In this document: positions 18,388 through 27,784 of the stretch, piece after piece
Layout: every line of letters begins with the position of its first letter
How positions within the stretch are numbered: position 1 is the stretch's first letter
NCBI GenBank assembly: GCA_017435565.1
Contig: JAFSEU010000031.1
Coordinates: 62,001-126,000 of the forward strand
Source: Oscillospiraceae bacterium
GTDB lineage: Bacteria > Bacillota > Clostridia > Oscillospirales > Ruminococcaceae
Direction of reading: 5' to 3'
DNA: 64,000 nt
The notes under the pieces: model-generated
Told to the model about the DNA's origin: nothing
The model's database searches: none
The model's input: only the letters and a program-made list of their open reading frames with translations
Translations under genes and position numbers: made by a program

Positions 18388-19608
18388 TTATGCTTCAAGT
18401 ATGCGTATAATATCGCAGTACAGATACAACGAACCAAAAATCACGACAGTATCGCGAAAATTGCCGAGAATAAGCGCATTCTCAAGCGTGCTTGTATATG
18501 CGCAGGTGCCGTTTTTGCGGAAAATATCTGCAAGAATATCTCTTTTTATCGCATTGGGATGGAAAGAATCGATACAGATAGCGCTTTCAAAGCAATCGGC
18601 GATAATTGAAACAGTACTTTGTACATCCTTAGTATCGAGCATTCCGACAACGGCAATTTTCTTGCCGTTTATCTTCAGAAGTGTTTGCTTCAGCTTTTGG
18701 GCGGCATCCGGGTTATGCGCGCCATCAAAATAAACGATAGGGTTATCCAGAAGCTTTTCAAACCTTGCACGCACCATCGCTTTTTTTATGCCGCATTTTA
18801 TATTTTCGCAGGATATATTATAGTACTGTGACAAATGCAAAAGTGCTTCTATTGCGCACAAGGCGTTATAATACTGATAATCACCCGTCATCGAAAGCTC
18901 ATATTCTGTGCCTTTATATAAAAAACTGCTTTCTGACAGGATTTGGAAATTTTCGGGCACTATCAGCTTTGCGCCGACATTTTCAGCATAGCCCTTTATC
19001 GTTTCGATAACATCAAAGCTGTTTTGCGATGAAACCACGGCTGTGCCGCCCTTTTTGATGATGCCTGCCTTCTGCAGGGCAATTTCGTTTTCGGTATTGC
19101 CTAAAATATCAGTGTGGTCGAGCGAAATTGAAGTTATCACGCTTACTTTCGGGCAACCGATAACGTTTGTGGCATCAAGCGCACCGCCAAGACCTGCTTC
19201 CAAACAGACTATATCGACCTTTTCATCAGCAAAATAAAGCATTGCAATTGCAAAAATAATTTCAAACTGCGAATAGCTTTCATCATCTGCCATTTGCTTT
19301 ACGATATCGGCATAGAAGGCAACCTTTTCCTTTGGGATATTTTTGCCGTTTATGCGTATTCTGTCTTCAAATTCGACAATATACGGCGAAGTGAACTGTC
19401 CTGTTTTATAGCCTGAATCAATAAGGGCGCAGGATATCATTTCTGTCACGGAGCCTTTGCCGTTTGTGCCTGCAATATGAACAAAGCTGAGGGAGCTTTG
19501 CACATCCCCCAGCTTTTTCATCAAGCTTTTTATTCTGTTAAGATTTTCAATCGGTTTGCCCGATTTTGAAAAGGAATTTATAAATTCCATAGAAGCTTTA
19601 TAATCCAT
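18388..19608 (-). CDS. folC: Bifunctional folylpolyglutamate/dihydrofolate synthase
   Basis: A 406-residue Mur-ligase-fold enzyme that adds glutamate to folates. The P-loop HIAGTNGKGSV is near residues 44-54, TGQFTSPYIVEFEDRI near 70-85, and FDGAHNPDA (the Mur ligase DGAHN motif) near 295. The start lies two bases after the valS stop, the conserved valS-folC arrangement of Firmicutes, and translation is probably coupled. Confidence 0.94.
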   Translation of the reverse strand: MDYKASMEFINSFSKSGKPIENLNRIKSLMKKLGDVQSSLSFVHIAGTNGKGSVTEMISCALIDSGYKTGQFTSPYIVEFEDRIRINGKNIPKEKVAFYADIVKQMADDESYSQFEIIFAIAMLYFADEKVDIVCLEAGLGGALDATNVIGCPKVSVITSISLDHTDILGNTENEIALQKAGIIKKGGTAVVSSQNSFDVIETIKGYAENVGAKLIVPENFQILSESSFLYKGTEYELSMTGDYQYYNALCAIEALLHLSQYYNISCENIKCGIKKAMVRARFEKLLDNPIVYFDGAHNPDAAQKLKQTLLKINGKKIAVVGMLDTKDVQSTVSIIADCFESAICIDSFHPNAIKRDILADIFRKNGTCAYTSTLENALILGNFRDTVVIFGSLYLYCDIIRILEA

Positions 19609-19610
19609 AA

Positions 19611-22226
19611 TTATCCAAGCTCTGCAATGCTCTTTTCAATCTTGTTGAGTCTGTCTTCTGCCTTGATGAGCTTCTCTCTTTCCTGATTTACAAGTGCTTC
19701 GGGAGCTTTTTCAAGGAAGCCCGGATTCGAAAGCTTGCGGCTGATGATTTCGATATCCTTCAAAGCCTTATCCTTTTCCTTGGCAAGACGTGCAAGTTCT
19801 TTTTCTGTATCAATAAGCTCAGAAAGCGGAATGAAGATTCTTGCACTTTCGGTAACGGCTGTTGCGCATTTTTCGATTGAAACCTTTTCGGAAGCTTCAA
19901 TTCCGTTTGCGCCGCTGAGCTTTTCAAAGAACATTGCGCAGGATGTGAACAGTTCAATGTCGGCGGTTTCGATGTAGAGCTTTGCCTTTGTTGAATTCGG
20001 AACATTCATTTCTGTTCTGATATTTCTTACAGCCTTGATAGCACCGATAACCTTTTCAAAATCGTTCATAGCGCCTTCAAAGCCTAAATCCGCGTTATAT
20101 TCAGGATATTTTTCGAGCATGATAAAGCTCGCAGAATCGGTCAGGTTCTGCCAGAGTTCTTCAGTGATATAGGGCATAAAGGGATGCAGCAGCTTGAGAG
20201 CTCCCTTGAGTACCCACACAAGCACTTTCTGAGCATTTTCCTTATCCTTACCGCCTGCAAAAATGCGGGGCTTGGAAAGCTCAATATACCAGTCGCAGTA
20301 ATAATCCCAGATAAAGTCATAAATCTTGGAAACAGCAATGCCAAGCTCGTATTTATCAAGATTATCGCAAACCTCTTTAACTACGGAGTTGAACTTGCCG
20401 ATAATCCATTTATCCTCGATATTGAGCGTTTCAGGCAAGCCTGTATCTTCAAAATCTTCGGGAAGATTCATCATTACATAACGTGAAGCGTTCCACAGCT
20501 TGTTTGCAAAATTACGGGAAGCGATAACCTTTTCATCCATAAAGCGCATATCGTTTCCGGGGCTGTTGCCTGTAACAAGAGTAAGACGAAGCGCATCGGC
20601 GCCGTAGTTATCGATAATATCAAGCGGGTCGATACCATTGCCCAGGGATTTTGACATTTTTCTGCCCTGTGCATCACGCACAAGACCGTGAATAAGTACA
20701 GTATCAAACGGAGTTTTGCCCATATATTCAAGGCCTGAGAAAATCATTCTCGAAACCCAGAAGGTTATAATATCATAGCCTGTAACAAGTGTTGATGTGG
20801 GGTAGAAATAGTCAAGATCCTCAGTGTTTTCGGGCCAGCCCAGAGTTGAGAAGGGCCACAATGCCGATGAGAACCATGTATCGAGTGTATCTTCATCCTG
20901 GCGCATTTTCTTGCCGCACTTGGGGCAATATACTTCTGTTTCCTTTGAAACCACTGTTTCTTCGCAGTCGTCGCAGTAGAACGCAGGAATTCTGTGTCCC
21001 CACCAGAGCTGGCGGGAAATACACCAGTCACGAATATTTTCCATCCAGTGGAAATAAATCTTTTCAAAGCGTTCGGGAACGAATTTTGTGTCGCCCGATT
21101 TTACGCATTCGATTGCAGGCTCTGCCAGAGGCTTCATTTTTACAAACCACTGCTTTGAAACCCAGGGCTCGACCGTTGTTGAACAGCGATAGCAGGTGCC
21201 TACGTTATGGCTGTGAGGCTCTACCTTGACAAGAAGTCCGAGTTCTTCAAGCTCGGCAACAATATTCTTTCTTGCTTCATATCTTTCCTGTCCGCAGTAT
21301 TTTCCGCCGTTTTCGTTAATTACTGCGTGCTCGTCCATAACGTTGATTATGGGTAGATTGTGGCGCAGACCGACTTCGAAGTCGTTAGGGTCATGTGCAG
21401 GTGTAATTTTTACAACGCCTGTTCCGAAATCCATTTCAACATATTCATCGGCAACTACGGGAATTGCACGGTTTACTATAGGAAGAATTACATTCTTGCC
21501 GACAATATCCTTATATCTTTCATCCTTGGGGTGAACAGCTACAGCGCTGTCGCCAAGCAATGTTTCGGGACGGGTTGTTGCAATTTCAACAAAGCCTGAG
21601 CCGTCTTCAAGAGGATATTTAATGTGCCAGAAATTGCCCTGCTGTTCCTCATGTTCAACCTCGGCATCGGAGATTGATGTGCAGCATTTGGGGCACCAGT
21701 TTACAATTCTTTCGCCCTTATAAATAAGACCTTTTTCATAAAGTCTGACAAAAACTTCCTTAACGGCATTTGAGCAGCCTTCATCAAGAGTAAAGCGTTC
21801 TCTTGACCAGTCACACGAAGAACCGAGCTTTTTAAGCTGTTCGACAATTCTTCCGCCGTATTTTTCTTTCCAGTCCCATGCGCGCTCCAAGAAGCCCTCT
21901 CTGCCGATATCATCCTTGGTGACGCCTTCTTTGCGCATCGCCTCAACAATTTTAGCTTCGGTTGCGATAGATGCGTGGTCTGTTCCGGGAAGCCACAAAG
22001 TGCAGTATCCCTGCATTCTCTTGTATCTTACAAGAATATCCTGCAAGGTTTCATCAAGGGCGTGTCCCATATGAAGCTGACCCGTAATGTTCGGAGGGGG
22101 AATTACTATTGTATATGGGGTAAGGCTGCGATCAATTGTAGCCTTGAAGCAGTCGTTTTCCATCCAGAGTCCATATATTCTGTCCTCAAAATCGCCGGGG
22201 CTGTAAAGCTTGTTAAGCTCTTTCAT
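19611..22226 (-). CDS. valS: Valyl-tRNA synthetase
   Basis: An 871-residue class I aminoacyl-tRNA synthetase. The HIGH signature is [12 protein letters not shown], preceded by PPPNITGQL, and the KMSKS loop is [14 protein letters not shown]. The editing domain ([17 protein letters not shown]) and the C-terminal coiled-coil arm ([16 protein letters not shown]) are present, so the protein is complete. I choose ATG 22226 over the in-frame GTG 22238. The leader is only about 35 bases after the predicted start site, so no T-box element fits. Confidence 0.96.
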   Translation of the reverse strand: MKELNKLYSPGDFEDRIYGLWMENDCFKATIDRSLTPYTIVIPPPNITGQLHMGHALDETLQDILVRYKRMQGYCTLWLPGTDHASIATEAKIVEAMRKEGVTKDDIGREGFLERAWDWKEKYGGRIVEQLKKLGSSCDWSRERFTLDEGCSNAVKEVFVRLYEKGLIYKGERIVNWCPKCCTSISDAEVEHEEQQGNFWHIKYPLEDGSGFVEIATTRPETLLGDSAVAVHPKDERYKDIVGKNVILPIVNRAIPVVADEYVEMDFGTGVVKITPAHDPNDFEVGLRHNLPIINVMDEHAVINENGGKYCGQERYEARKNIVAELEELGLLVKVEPHSHNVGTCYRCSTTVEPWVSKQWFVKMKPLAEPAIECVKSGDTKFVPERFEKIYFHWMENIRDWCISRQLWWGHRIPAFYCDDCEETVVSKETEVYCPKCGKKMRQDEDTLDTWFSSALWPFSTLGWPENTEDLDYFYPTSTLVTGYDIITFWVSRMIFSGLEYMGKTPFDTVLIHGLVRDAQGRKMSKSLGNGIDPLDIIDNYGADALRLTLVTGNSPGNDMRFMDEKVIASRNFANKLWNASRYVMMNLPEDFEDTGLPETLNIEDKWIIGKFNSVVKEVCDNLDKYELGIAVSKIYDFIWDYYCDWYIELSKPRIFAGGKDKENAQKVLVWVLKGALKLLHPFMPYITEELWQNLTDSASFIMLEKYPEYNADLGFEGAMNDFEKVIGAIKAVRNIRTEMNVPNSTKAKLYIETADIELFTSCAMFFEKLSGANGIEASEKVSIEKCATAVTESARIFIPLSELIDTEKELARLAKEKDKALKDIEIISRKLSNPGFLEKAPEALVNQEREKLIKAEDRLNKIEKSIAELG

Positions 22227-22269
22227 TTCAGTTTGCACCTCTCAAAAGTCATAATTTTACATATTAACC

Positions 22270-22298
22270 ATTATACAATACTTTTTTTGAATTTGCAA
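22270..22298 (-). promoter_or_regulatory. Sigma-A promoter of valS-folC
   Basis: On the minus strand, -35 TTGCAA (22293-22298), a 17-base spacer and -10 TATAAT (22270-22275), about 44 bases upstream of the valS start. Confidence 0.62.
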
Positions 22299-22342
22299 TA
22301 GGTTTTTACTCATAATATGCGCAAAGTTGCGTCACAAACAGC

Positions 22343-22367
22343 AAATCCCCCTGTAAAAAGGGGGATT
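22343..22367 (-). terminator. Terminator after the lipoprotein gene
   Basis: A stem of AATCCCCC with GGGGGATT lies 36 bases beyond the stop at 22403. The T-tract that follows is weak, so efficiency is uncertain. Confidence 0.55.
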
Positions 22368-22402
22368 ATACCGTAATTTATTATAAAAGTTCGGAATGCT
22401 TA

Positions 22403-24010
22403 TTATACGGGATATACAGCAGGGTCGCTAAATCCAAGAACCATATAATCCGCTCCTGTATCATCACCCCAAAGGTCGATACCGTACATAAGCCAGATGT
22501 TTCCGCTTTGTGTATCGTACCAGTTATATTCAGCTCTGTATCCCCATTCATCCTTGCCCTCGGCAACTATATCCGTTTCTATTCCTTCACCGTATTTATC
22601 GGTTATCGTTACCGACAGTTTTCCGTATACTTCGGCAAGCTCTTCTTCCTTGCAGCAACTGTAATTCCATTGACCGTCTGAGGATATCTTCACTCCTACA
22701 TATATGCCGTAATTGCACAACGCACCTGCCTTGAATTCAAAAAACATAACAGAAGGCTTATCGATTCCCAAATCGGGTATACCGTCACCATAAATATAAT
22801 GATAATCAATTTTGACATCATTACTTCCGTCAGACCATAAAGAATATTCACCGTAATCCGATTCCGAATCAGGAGCTCCCATCAAAGCAACCACATCACT
22901 CTCGGTCATACCGAAGTACACTCCGTCGATAAGCCCTTCACAAGACGAGGCGTTTATCTGATCATAAAGCGTTTCAAGCTCTTCGTTATCTCCAAGCTCC
23001 TCAATTGCGGTTGAAAGAATGTCCAATGCGCCATCGTAGTCATCCTGACCGACAAGCACGTTCACATCCTCGGTCACTTTTTGCACAAAGGCATCTTCAA
23101 GTCTGCCGTGCAAGTCGGCAAGTTCTGCATTTTCAGGGTAATCATCACATAAACCGTCAACAAGATACTTTGCGTCGTTATATGCATAAATATCAAAAGC
23201 CTCATCGACTTTAGTCAGCGCATATTCAACAACCATTGTATTCACTTGCGACTCAAAATCAGCATATGTTTCTTCGTCGAGATATTCGGAATACCAATCA
23301 AGATAATATGACGCATAATAGAAATCCTCGTCGTCTATATATCCCATAATCATAGCGGTAATAGCATCGGAAATCATTGCATCAAGCTCTTCGATTCTTT
23401 CCGTTATCGCTTCGTTATCGGCATATTCCTCCCTGTAATAATCCAGCGAGGACGCCGCACTGTCATAATATCCGTTTTCAATATCAAACGCAACGCCGTC
23501 AAGGTACTGACCAACCTCTTCGACCTGACATTCCTCGATTTTTTTCTGTGCATCATCATAATTACTGTCACGCTCATCGACAAGTTCAAAGTACGAAGCT
23601 GCCAAGCTGTAATCCCCGTCATCCATATAATCAAGCGCATCCTCATAGCTCTGCTTCGACACGAAAGCTGTCTGCCACTCTGAATAATATTCCTCATAGT
23701 CGTCCTCGTCAACATCCGTATCTTCAAGAAGCTCTACAAGGTCCTCAATATCATCTTCATCATACTCGCCTTCATAGCATTTATCGGCGATGTCCTCATA
23801 GCGGTCTTCCATTTCATCGGCAAATTCATCGCAGATGGCATCTTCTTTATTTGTGCCGTCGATTTCCTCGTCATAATAATCATATGCTCCCTTGAAATCG
23901 CCTGAATCCACAAGCCTGAGAAGCTCCTCAGATTTGTCTTCGCACGCTGTCATTGTGCCTGCGCATAGCGCAAGAACCGCAATAAGTGCCGTTGTTTTTT
24001 TGAGTTTCAT
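22403..24010 (-). CDS. Acidic repeat-containing lipoprotein, function unknown
   Basis: A 535-residue protein. ATG 24010, with AAGGG upstream, gives a lipoprotein signal (MKLKKTTALIAVLALCAGTM, then TAC with the lipid-accepting Cys near residue 23). The longer frame to 24064 would disrupt this. A very acidic Asp/Glu/Tyr-rich region about 350 residues long follows, with TPR-like helical pairs of the form GDYSLAASYFELVDERD and YDGALDILSTAIEELGD. The C-terminal 150 residues hold a GVYFGMTESDVVALMGAPDS segment resembling the BamE/SmpA-like outer-surface fold. It is likely exposed on the outer face of the membrane. No function can be assigned. Confidence 0.78.
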   Translation of the reverse strand: MKLKKTTALIAVLALCAGTMTACEDKSEELLRLVDSGDFKGAYDYYDEEIDGTNKEDAICDEFADEMEDRYEDIADKCYEGEYDEDDIEDLVELLEDTDVDEDDYEEYYSEWQTAFVSKQSYEDALDYMDDGDYSLAASYFELVDERDSNYDDAQKKIEECQVEEVGQYLDGVAFDIENGYYDSAASSLDYYREEYADNEAITERIEELDAMISDAITAMIMGYIDDEDFYYASYYLDWYSEYLDEETYADFESQVNTMVVEYALTKVDEAFDIYAYNDAKYLVDGLCDDYPENAELADLHGRLEDAFVQKVTEDVNVLVGQDDYDGALDILSTAIEELGDNEELETLYDQINASSCEGLIDGVYFGMTESDVVALMGAPDSESDYGEYSLWSDGSNDVKIDYHYIYGDGIPDLGIDKPSVMFFEFKAGALCNYGIYVGVKISSDGQWNYSCCKEEELAEVYGKLSVTITDKYGEGIETDIVAEGKDEWGYRAEYNWYDTQSGNIWLMYGIDLWGDDTGADYMVLGFSDPAVYPV

Positions 24011-24076
24011 AAATTTTTGCCCTTTCTGTCGTACTGCCGTACAATTCAAAAAAACGTTGTTCATAAATATATATTC

Positions 24077-24105
24077 ATTCTATATCATTTGTCATAAAAT
24101 GTCAA
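24077..24105 (-). promoter_or_regulatory. Sigma-A promoter of the acidic lipoprotein gene
   Basis: On the minus strand, -35 TTGACA (24100-24105) is a perfect match, with a 17-base spacer and -10 TAGAAT (24077-24082). It lies about 67 bases upstream of ATG 24010. Confidence 0.65.
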
Positions 24106-24176
24106 TTACAGCAATACGGATTTGATGTTATATCGTAATATTTTTGTAACTGTGATGTAAATTTAACTGCAATTTC

Positions 24177-24205
24177 TTGATATAGAGCGAAGTGTGTGGT
24201 ATAAT
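24177..24205 (+). promoter_or_regulatory. Strong sigma-A promoter of the Thr-rich membrane protein gene
   Basis: TTGATA (24177-24182), a 17-base spacer and TATAAT (24200-24205) with an extended TGg just before the -10 hexamer. It lies 60 bases upstream of ATG 24265 and is divergent from the lipoprotein promoter. Confidence 0.78.
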
Positions 24206-24264
24206 GTTAATTAGGAAAGTATCAACAAAGCGACGCGTTTCGCACTAAAAGGAGAGCTTTACAT

Positions 24265-25224
24265 ATGAACGACCGCACAACTCCGGATATCAATCCAAAC
24301 GAAAATGAAAATATCCAGCGTCCCGATTTTCCTATGCTTGAGGGCTATGAGCCCATTGTTGACCCGGATGATGTGGTTGAAATCTTTATTGAGCCCACTT
24401 CACCGACAGCAACAACAGCACAAAACGATGAAGACAGAAAGAAAAAGCTTTTGCTCCTTCTGTTTCTGATTTTGATTATCATACTGATTTTTGCAACAAT
24501 AACAATAGGCTTGGGCAGAAAAAAGGACAATGACGACGGTGACAACAGCAAGCTCACTGTCAGCGCTATGGCAAGTTCTGACGATGAAGACGAAACATCT
24601 TCCGAAGCAGAGACATCGACAACAACAAAAGCACAAACCACAACCATTGCCGCAGCCACAACTACAACCACCGCAAAAGCAACGAGCGCCGCAGCCACTG
24701 CAACAACAGCGATATCAACAACGACTTCTGCAACAACAACTTCAGCGACAACAACCACGCCTTCGTCAACAACGACCGCAGTTACTGCTGCATCAACGAC
24801 CGCTGTGACTCCTGCCGCAACGCAGGCAGCAACCACAACAAAAGCAACTCCCGCCGCAACGCAGGCAACGGCTGCTGCCACAACCAAAGCCACGACCAAG
24901 GCAACTACCAAAACCACAACAAAGGCAACAACGACTACTGCAAAAGCAACAACCACCAAGGCCACTACTACAACTGTTCCGAATTATACTGTGACAATTG
25001 AATGTTCAAATTGGGTCAGAGGAACAACTGATTTCACCTATACATTAAGCAACGGCAAAACCGGTTCAATTTCCGTCAGCTCGGGTTCATCAGCATCATT
25101 CACGGTTCCTCAGGGTGTTTCGGGCACAATTTCATGGAACACAATGTGGGGGTCAACAGAGAGCTATTCTCTCAGCGCCGTTACAGGAAATGTTTCTCTC
25201 ACCTACAGCGGATGGCTATATTAA
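24265..25224 (+). CDS. Single-pass membrane protein with Thr/Ala-rich stalk and C-terminal beta domain
   Basis: A 319-residue protein with AAGGAGAG upstream of the start. An acidic cytoplasmic tail (residues 1-60) leads to one membrane segment of Leu/Ile (about residues 64-86). A stalk of about 150 residues follows, almost entirely Thr, Ala and Lys (TTTT/AATT-type low complexity, probably O-glycosylated or extended). The last 85 residues form a compact beta-rich domain (YTVTIECSNWVRGTTDF and on to YSGWLY). The build is that of a surface display protein: anchor, stalk, head. The strong promoter suggests high expression. I do not recognise the head domain family. Confidence 0.78.
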   Translation: MNDRTTPDINPNENENIQRPDFPMLEGYEPIVDPDDVVEIFIEPTSPTATTAQNDEDRKKKLLLLLFLILIIILIFATITIGLGRKKDNDDGDNSKLTVSAMASSDDEDETSSEAETSTTTKAQTTTIAAATTTTTAKATSAAATATTAISTTTSATTTSATTTTPSSTTTAVTAASTTAVTPAATQAATTTKATPAATQATAAATTKATTKATTKTTTKATTTTAKATTTKATTTTVPNYTVTIECSNWVRGTTDFTYTLSNGKTGSISVSSGSSASFTVPQGVSGTISWNTMWGSTESYSLSAVTGNVSLTYSGWLY

Positions 25225-25309
25225 AACGGATTATATCAACAATATTTTTCAATTAAAACGAAGTGCAACAAAAAGCATGATAGCATATTAAAAACACATT
25301 ATTTATGTT

Positions 25310-27277
25310 ATGGACAAATTCAAATTAGTATCACCCTACAAGCCGACGGGCGACCAGCCCGAGGCAATTGACAATCTGGTAAAGGGTCTGCAAAACGGAA
25401 ACCGTATGCAGACTCTTCTTGGCGTTACAGGCTCGGGAAAGACTTTTACAATGGCGAATGTGATTGAAAAAATCAACAAGCCGACGCTTGTGCTCGCACC
25501 CAACAAAATTCTTGCCGCACAGCTGTGCTCGGAATTCAAAGAGTTTTTTCCCGAAAATGCAGTAGAATACTTTGTATCCTATTATGACTACTACCGCCCG
25601 GAAGCATATATCCCCAGTACTGACAGCTATATTGAAAAGGATTCTTCAGTCAATGATGAAATTGACAAGTTGCGCCATTCGGCAACAAGCGCCCTGGCAG
25701 AGAGGAAGGATGTAATCATCGTAGCGAGTGTTTCGTGCATATATTCGCTGGGCGATCCTGAGGATTATCGCTCGATGATGGTCTCGGTCAGACAGGGAAT
25801 GGAAATGTCACGGGACGAATTGATTGCAAATTTAACAAAAATACAGTTTGAACGCAATGATATGAACTTTACCCGAAACAAATTCAGGGTGAGGGGCGAT
25901 ACGGTCGAGATTTTCAGGTCCGATTCCAACGACAAGGCTATCAGAATTGAGTTTTTTGGCGATGAAATAGACCGCATCAGCGAGATAAATGTGCTCAACG
26001 GCGAGGTTCTGGCTGTTGTTTCACACGCAGCTATTTTCCCTTCGTCGCATTATATCGTAAGCTCGGACAAGCTCAGCGACGCTATTGACGATATATATGC
26101 CGAGCTTGAGGAAAGAGTCAGATTCTTTGAGGACAACGGAAAACTTATTGAAGCACAGCGCATTTCTCAGCGCACAAATTATGATATGGAAATGCTGCGC
26201 GAAATCGGATTTTGCAGCGGAATCGAAAATTATTCGAGGGTTCTGGCAAGACGCGCACCCCATTCAACCCCATACACTCTGCTCGACCATTTGCCCGACG
26301 ACTTTCTGCTGCTGATTGACGAAAGCCACGTCACGGTGCCGCAGGTCCGCGCTATGTATGCAGGCGACAGAGCAAGAAAGGAAACGCTTGTTGAATACGG
26401 CTTCCGTCTGCCGAGTGCATTTGACAACAGGCCTCTTAAATTTGAAGAATTTGAAAAGCATATGAATAACGTTGTATTTGTCAGTGCAACTCCCGGGGAT
26501 TACGAAAAGCAGCATTCAACACAGACTGTCGAGCAGGTTATCCGTCCGACAGGACTTGTTGACCCGGAAATTATCGTAAAACCGGTTGCAGGGCAGATTG
26601 AAGACCTTGTTTTTGAAATCAACGAGCGTGCAAAAAAGGACGAAAGGGTTCTTATAACGACGCTGACAAAGAAAATGGCTGAGGACCTGACAACATATTT
26701 CAAAAACCTCGACATCAGAGTAAGATATATGCACCACGACATTGACACCATTGAGCGTATGGAGATTATACGTTCGCTGCGCTTGGGCGAATTTGATGTT
26801 CTTATAGGAATCAACCTTTTAAGAGAAGGCCTCGACATTCCCGAAGTTTCGCTTGTGGCAATTCTCGACGCTGACAAGGAAGGCTTTCTGCGAAGCGAAC
26901 GCTCACTTATACAGACTGTGGGCAGAGCCGCACGAAATGCACAAGGCACAGTAATTATGTATGCCGATACGGTGACTGATTCTATGGAAAAGGCGATCTC
27001 CGAAACCATCCGCCGAAGGACAATTCAGACCGAATACAACGTGAAACACGGAATTATTCCGAAAACCATAAAAAAAGATATCAGGGACGTGCTCGAAATC
27101 ACCTCAAAGGAAAAGGTCTCCTCAAAGGATTACGGAATGAACCTGAGCAAAAAAGAGAAAAACGAGCTCATCCAGAAGCTGAGCGCACAGATGAGAGAGG
27201 CGGCGAAGCTGCTTGAATTTGAGCACGCAGCACTTCTCAGGGATAAAATCGCTGCAATAAAAAACAGTATGCAATAA
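25310..27277 (+). CDS. uvrB: UvrABC system protein B (excinuclease helicase subunit)
   Basis: A 655-residue nucleotide excision repair helicase. The Walker A motif is GVTGSGKT near residues 39-46, the beta-hairpin region [12 protein letters not shown] near 91-102, and the DEAD-like motif IDESH near 337. Helicase motifs V/VI are [14 protein letters not shown] and QTVGRAARN, and a C-terminal UVR motif ends in [14 protein letters not shown]. It verifies damage handed over by UvrA and recruits UvrC. No ribosome binding site is obvious at ATG 25310. It is followed by a GNAT gene and uvrA on the same strand. Confidence 0.97.
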   Translation: MDKFKLVSPYKPTGDQPEAIDNLVKGLQNGNRMQTLLGVTGSGKTFTMANVIEKINKPTLVLAPNKILAAQLCSEFKEFFPENAVEYFVSYYDYYRPEAYIPSTDSYIEKDSSVNDEIDKLRHSATSALAERKDVIIVASVSCIYSLGDPEDYRSMMVSVRQGMEMSRDELIANLTKIQFERNDMNFTRNKFRVRGDTVEIFRSDSNDKAIRIEFFGDEIDRISEINVLNGEVLAVVSHAAIFPSSHYIVSSDKLSDAIDDIYAELEERVRFFEDNGKLIEAQRISQRTNYDMEMLREIGFCSGIENYSRVLARRAPHSTPYTLLDHLPDDFLLLIDESHVTVPQVRAMYAGDRARKETLVEYGFRLPSAFDNRPLKFEEFEKHMNNVVFVSATPGDYEKQHSTQTVEQVIRPTGLVDPEIIVKPVAGQIEDLVFEINERAKKDERVLITTLTKKMAEDLTTYFKNLDIRVRYMHHDIDTIERMEIIRSLRLGEFDVLIGINLLREGLDIPEVSLVAILDADKEGFLRSERSLIQTVGRAARNAQGTVIMYADTVTDSMEKAISETIRRRTIQTEYNVKHGIIPKTIKKDIRDVLEITSKEKVSSKDYGMNLSKKEKNELIQKLSAQMREAAKLLEFEHAALLRDKIAAIKNSMQ

Positions 27278-27299
27278 GAAGCAACGGAGAAAGACATAA

Positions 27300-27764
27300 A
27301 TGATTTTTAAAAAAGCAGATATAAACGATATCGACAGACTTGCGCAGTTCAGAAATGCCTATATGACCGAGGAATACAAAACCATGCCTGTGCACGACCT
27401 TGACATTATGATGGAATCACTGCCGGCGTATTTCAAAGCGCATATGGACAAGGATTTTCACGCATTTATCGCAATTGATGACAACGGCGAAAACGCAGGC
27501 TCGCTGTTTCTGATTATTCAGGAAAAACCTGCAAGTCCGAGATTCCCCACGGGACGTATGGCGATTGTTATGAATGTTTATACAGCACCGGAATACAGAC
27601 GGCAGGGAGTCGCTTCAACGCTTGTTAAAATGATGCTGGAATTCGGAAAAACACAAAAGCTCGACCATATTGAGCTTCGCGCAACAAAAATGGGCGAACC
27701 GCTTTATAAAAAACACGGCTTTGTTGAGGACACGGTATACAGACCGATGAAATTCTATTTTTAA
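27300..27764 (+). CDS. GNAT-family N-acetyltransferase
   Basis: A 154-residue acetyltransferase. The acetyl-CoA binding motif is visible as [23 protein letters not shown] near residues 97-119, followed by the C-terminal beta strands ([15 protein letters not shown]). The substrate is unknown. It lies between uvrB and uvrA with short gaps (22 and 20 bases), so it is probably co-transcribed with the repair genes, though this need not imply a repair role. Confidence 0.88.
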   Translation: MIFKKADINDIDRLAQFRNAYMTEEYKTMPVHDLDIMMESLPAYFKAHMDKDFHAFIAIDDNGENAGSLFLIIQEKPASPRFPTGRMAIVMNVYTAPEYRRQGVASTLVKMMLEFGKTQKLDHIELRATKMGEPLYKKHGFVEDTVYRPMKFYF

Positions 27765-27784
27765 GGAGCATTTTCAAATAGCTT

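Noticed and set aside
22227..22402. T-box riboswitch upstream of valS
   Set aside because: The predicted start lies only about 35-40 bases upstream of the gene, too short for a T-box, and no T-box core motif is seen.
24345..24965. A 206-codon minus-strand frame rich in Val/Ala
   Set aside because: It is the complement of the Thr/Ala codon repeats of the stalk protein and lacks start signals.
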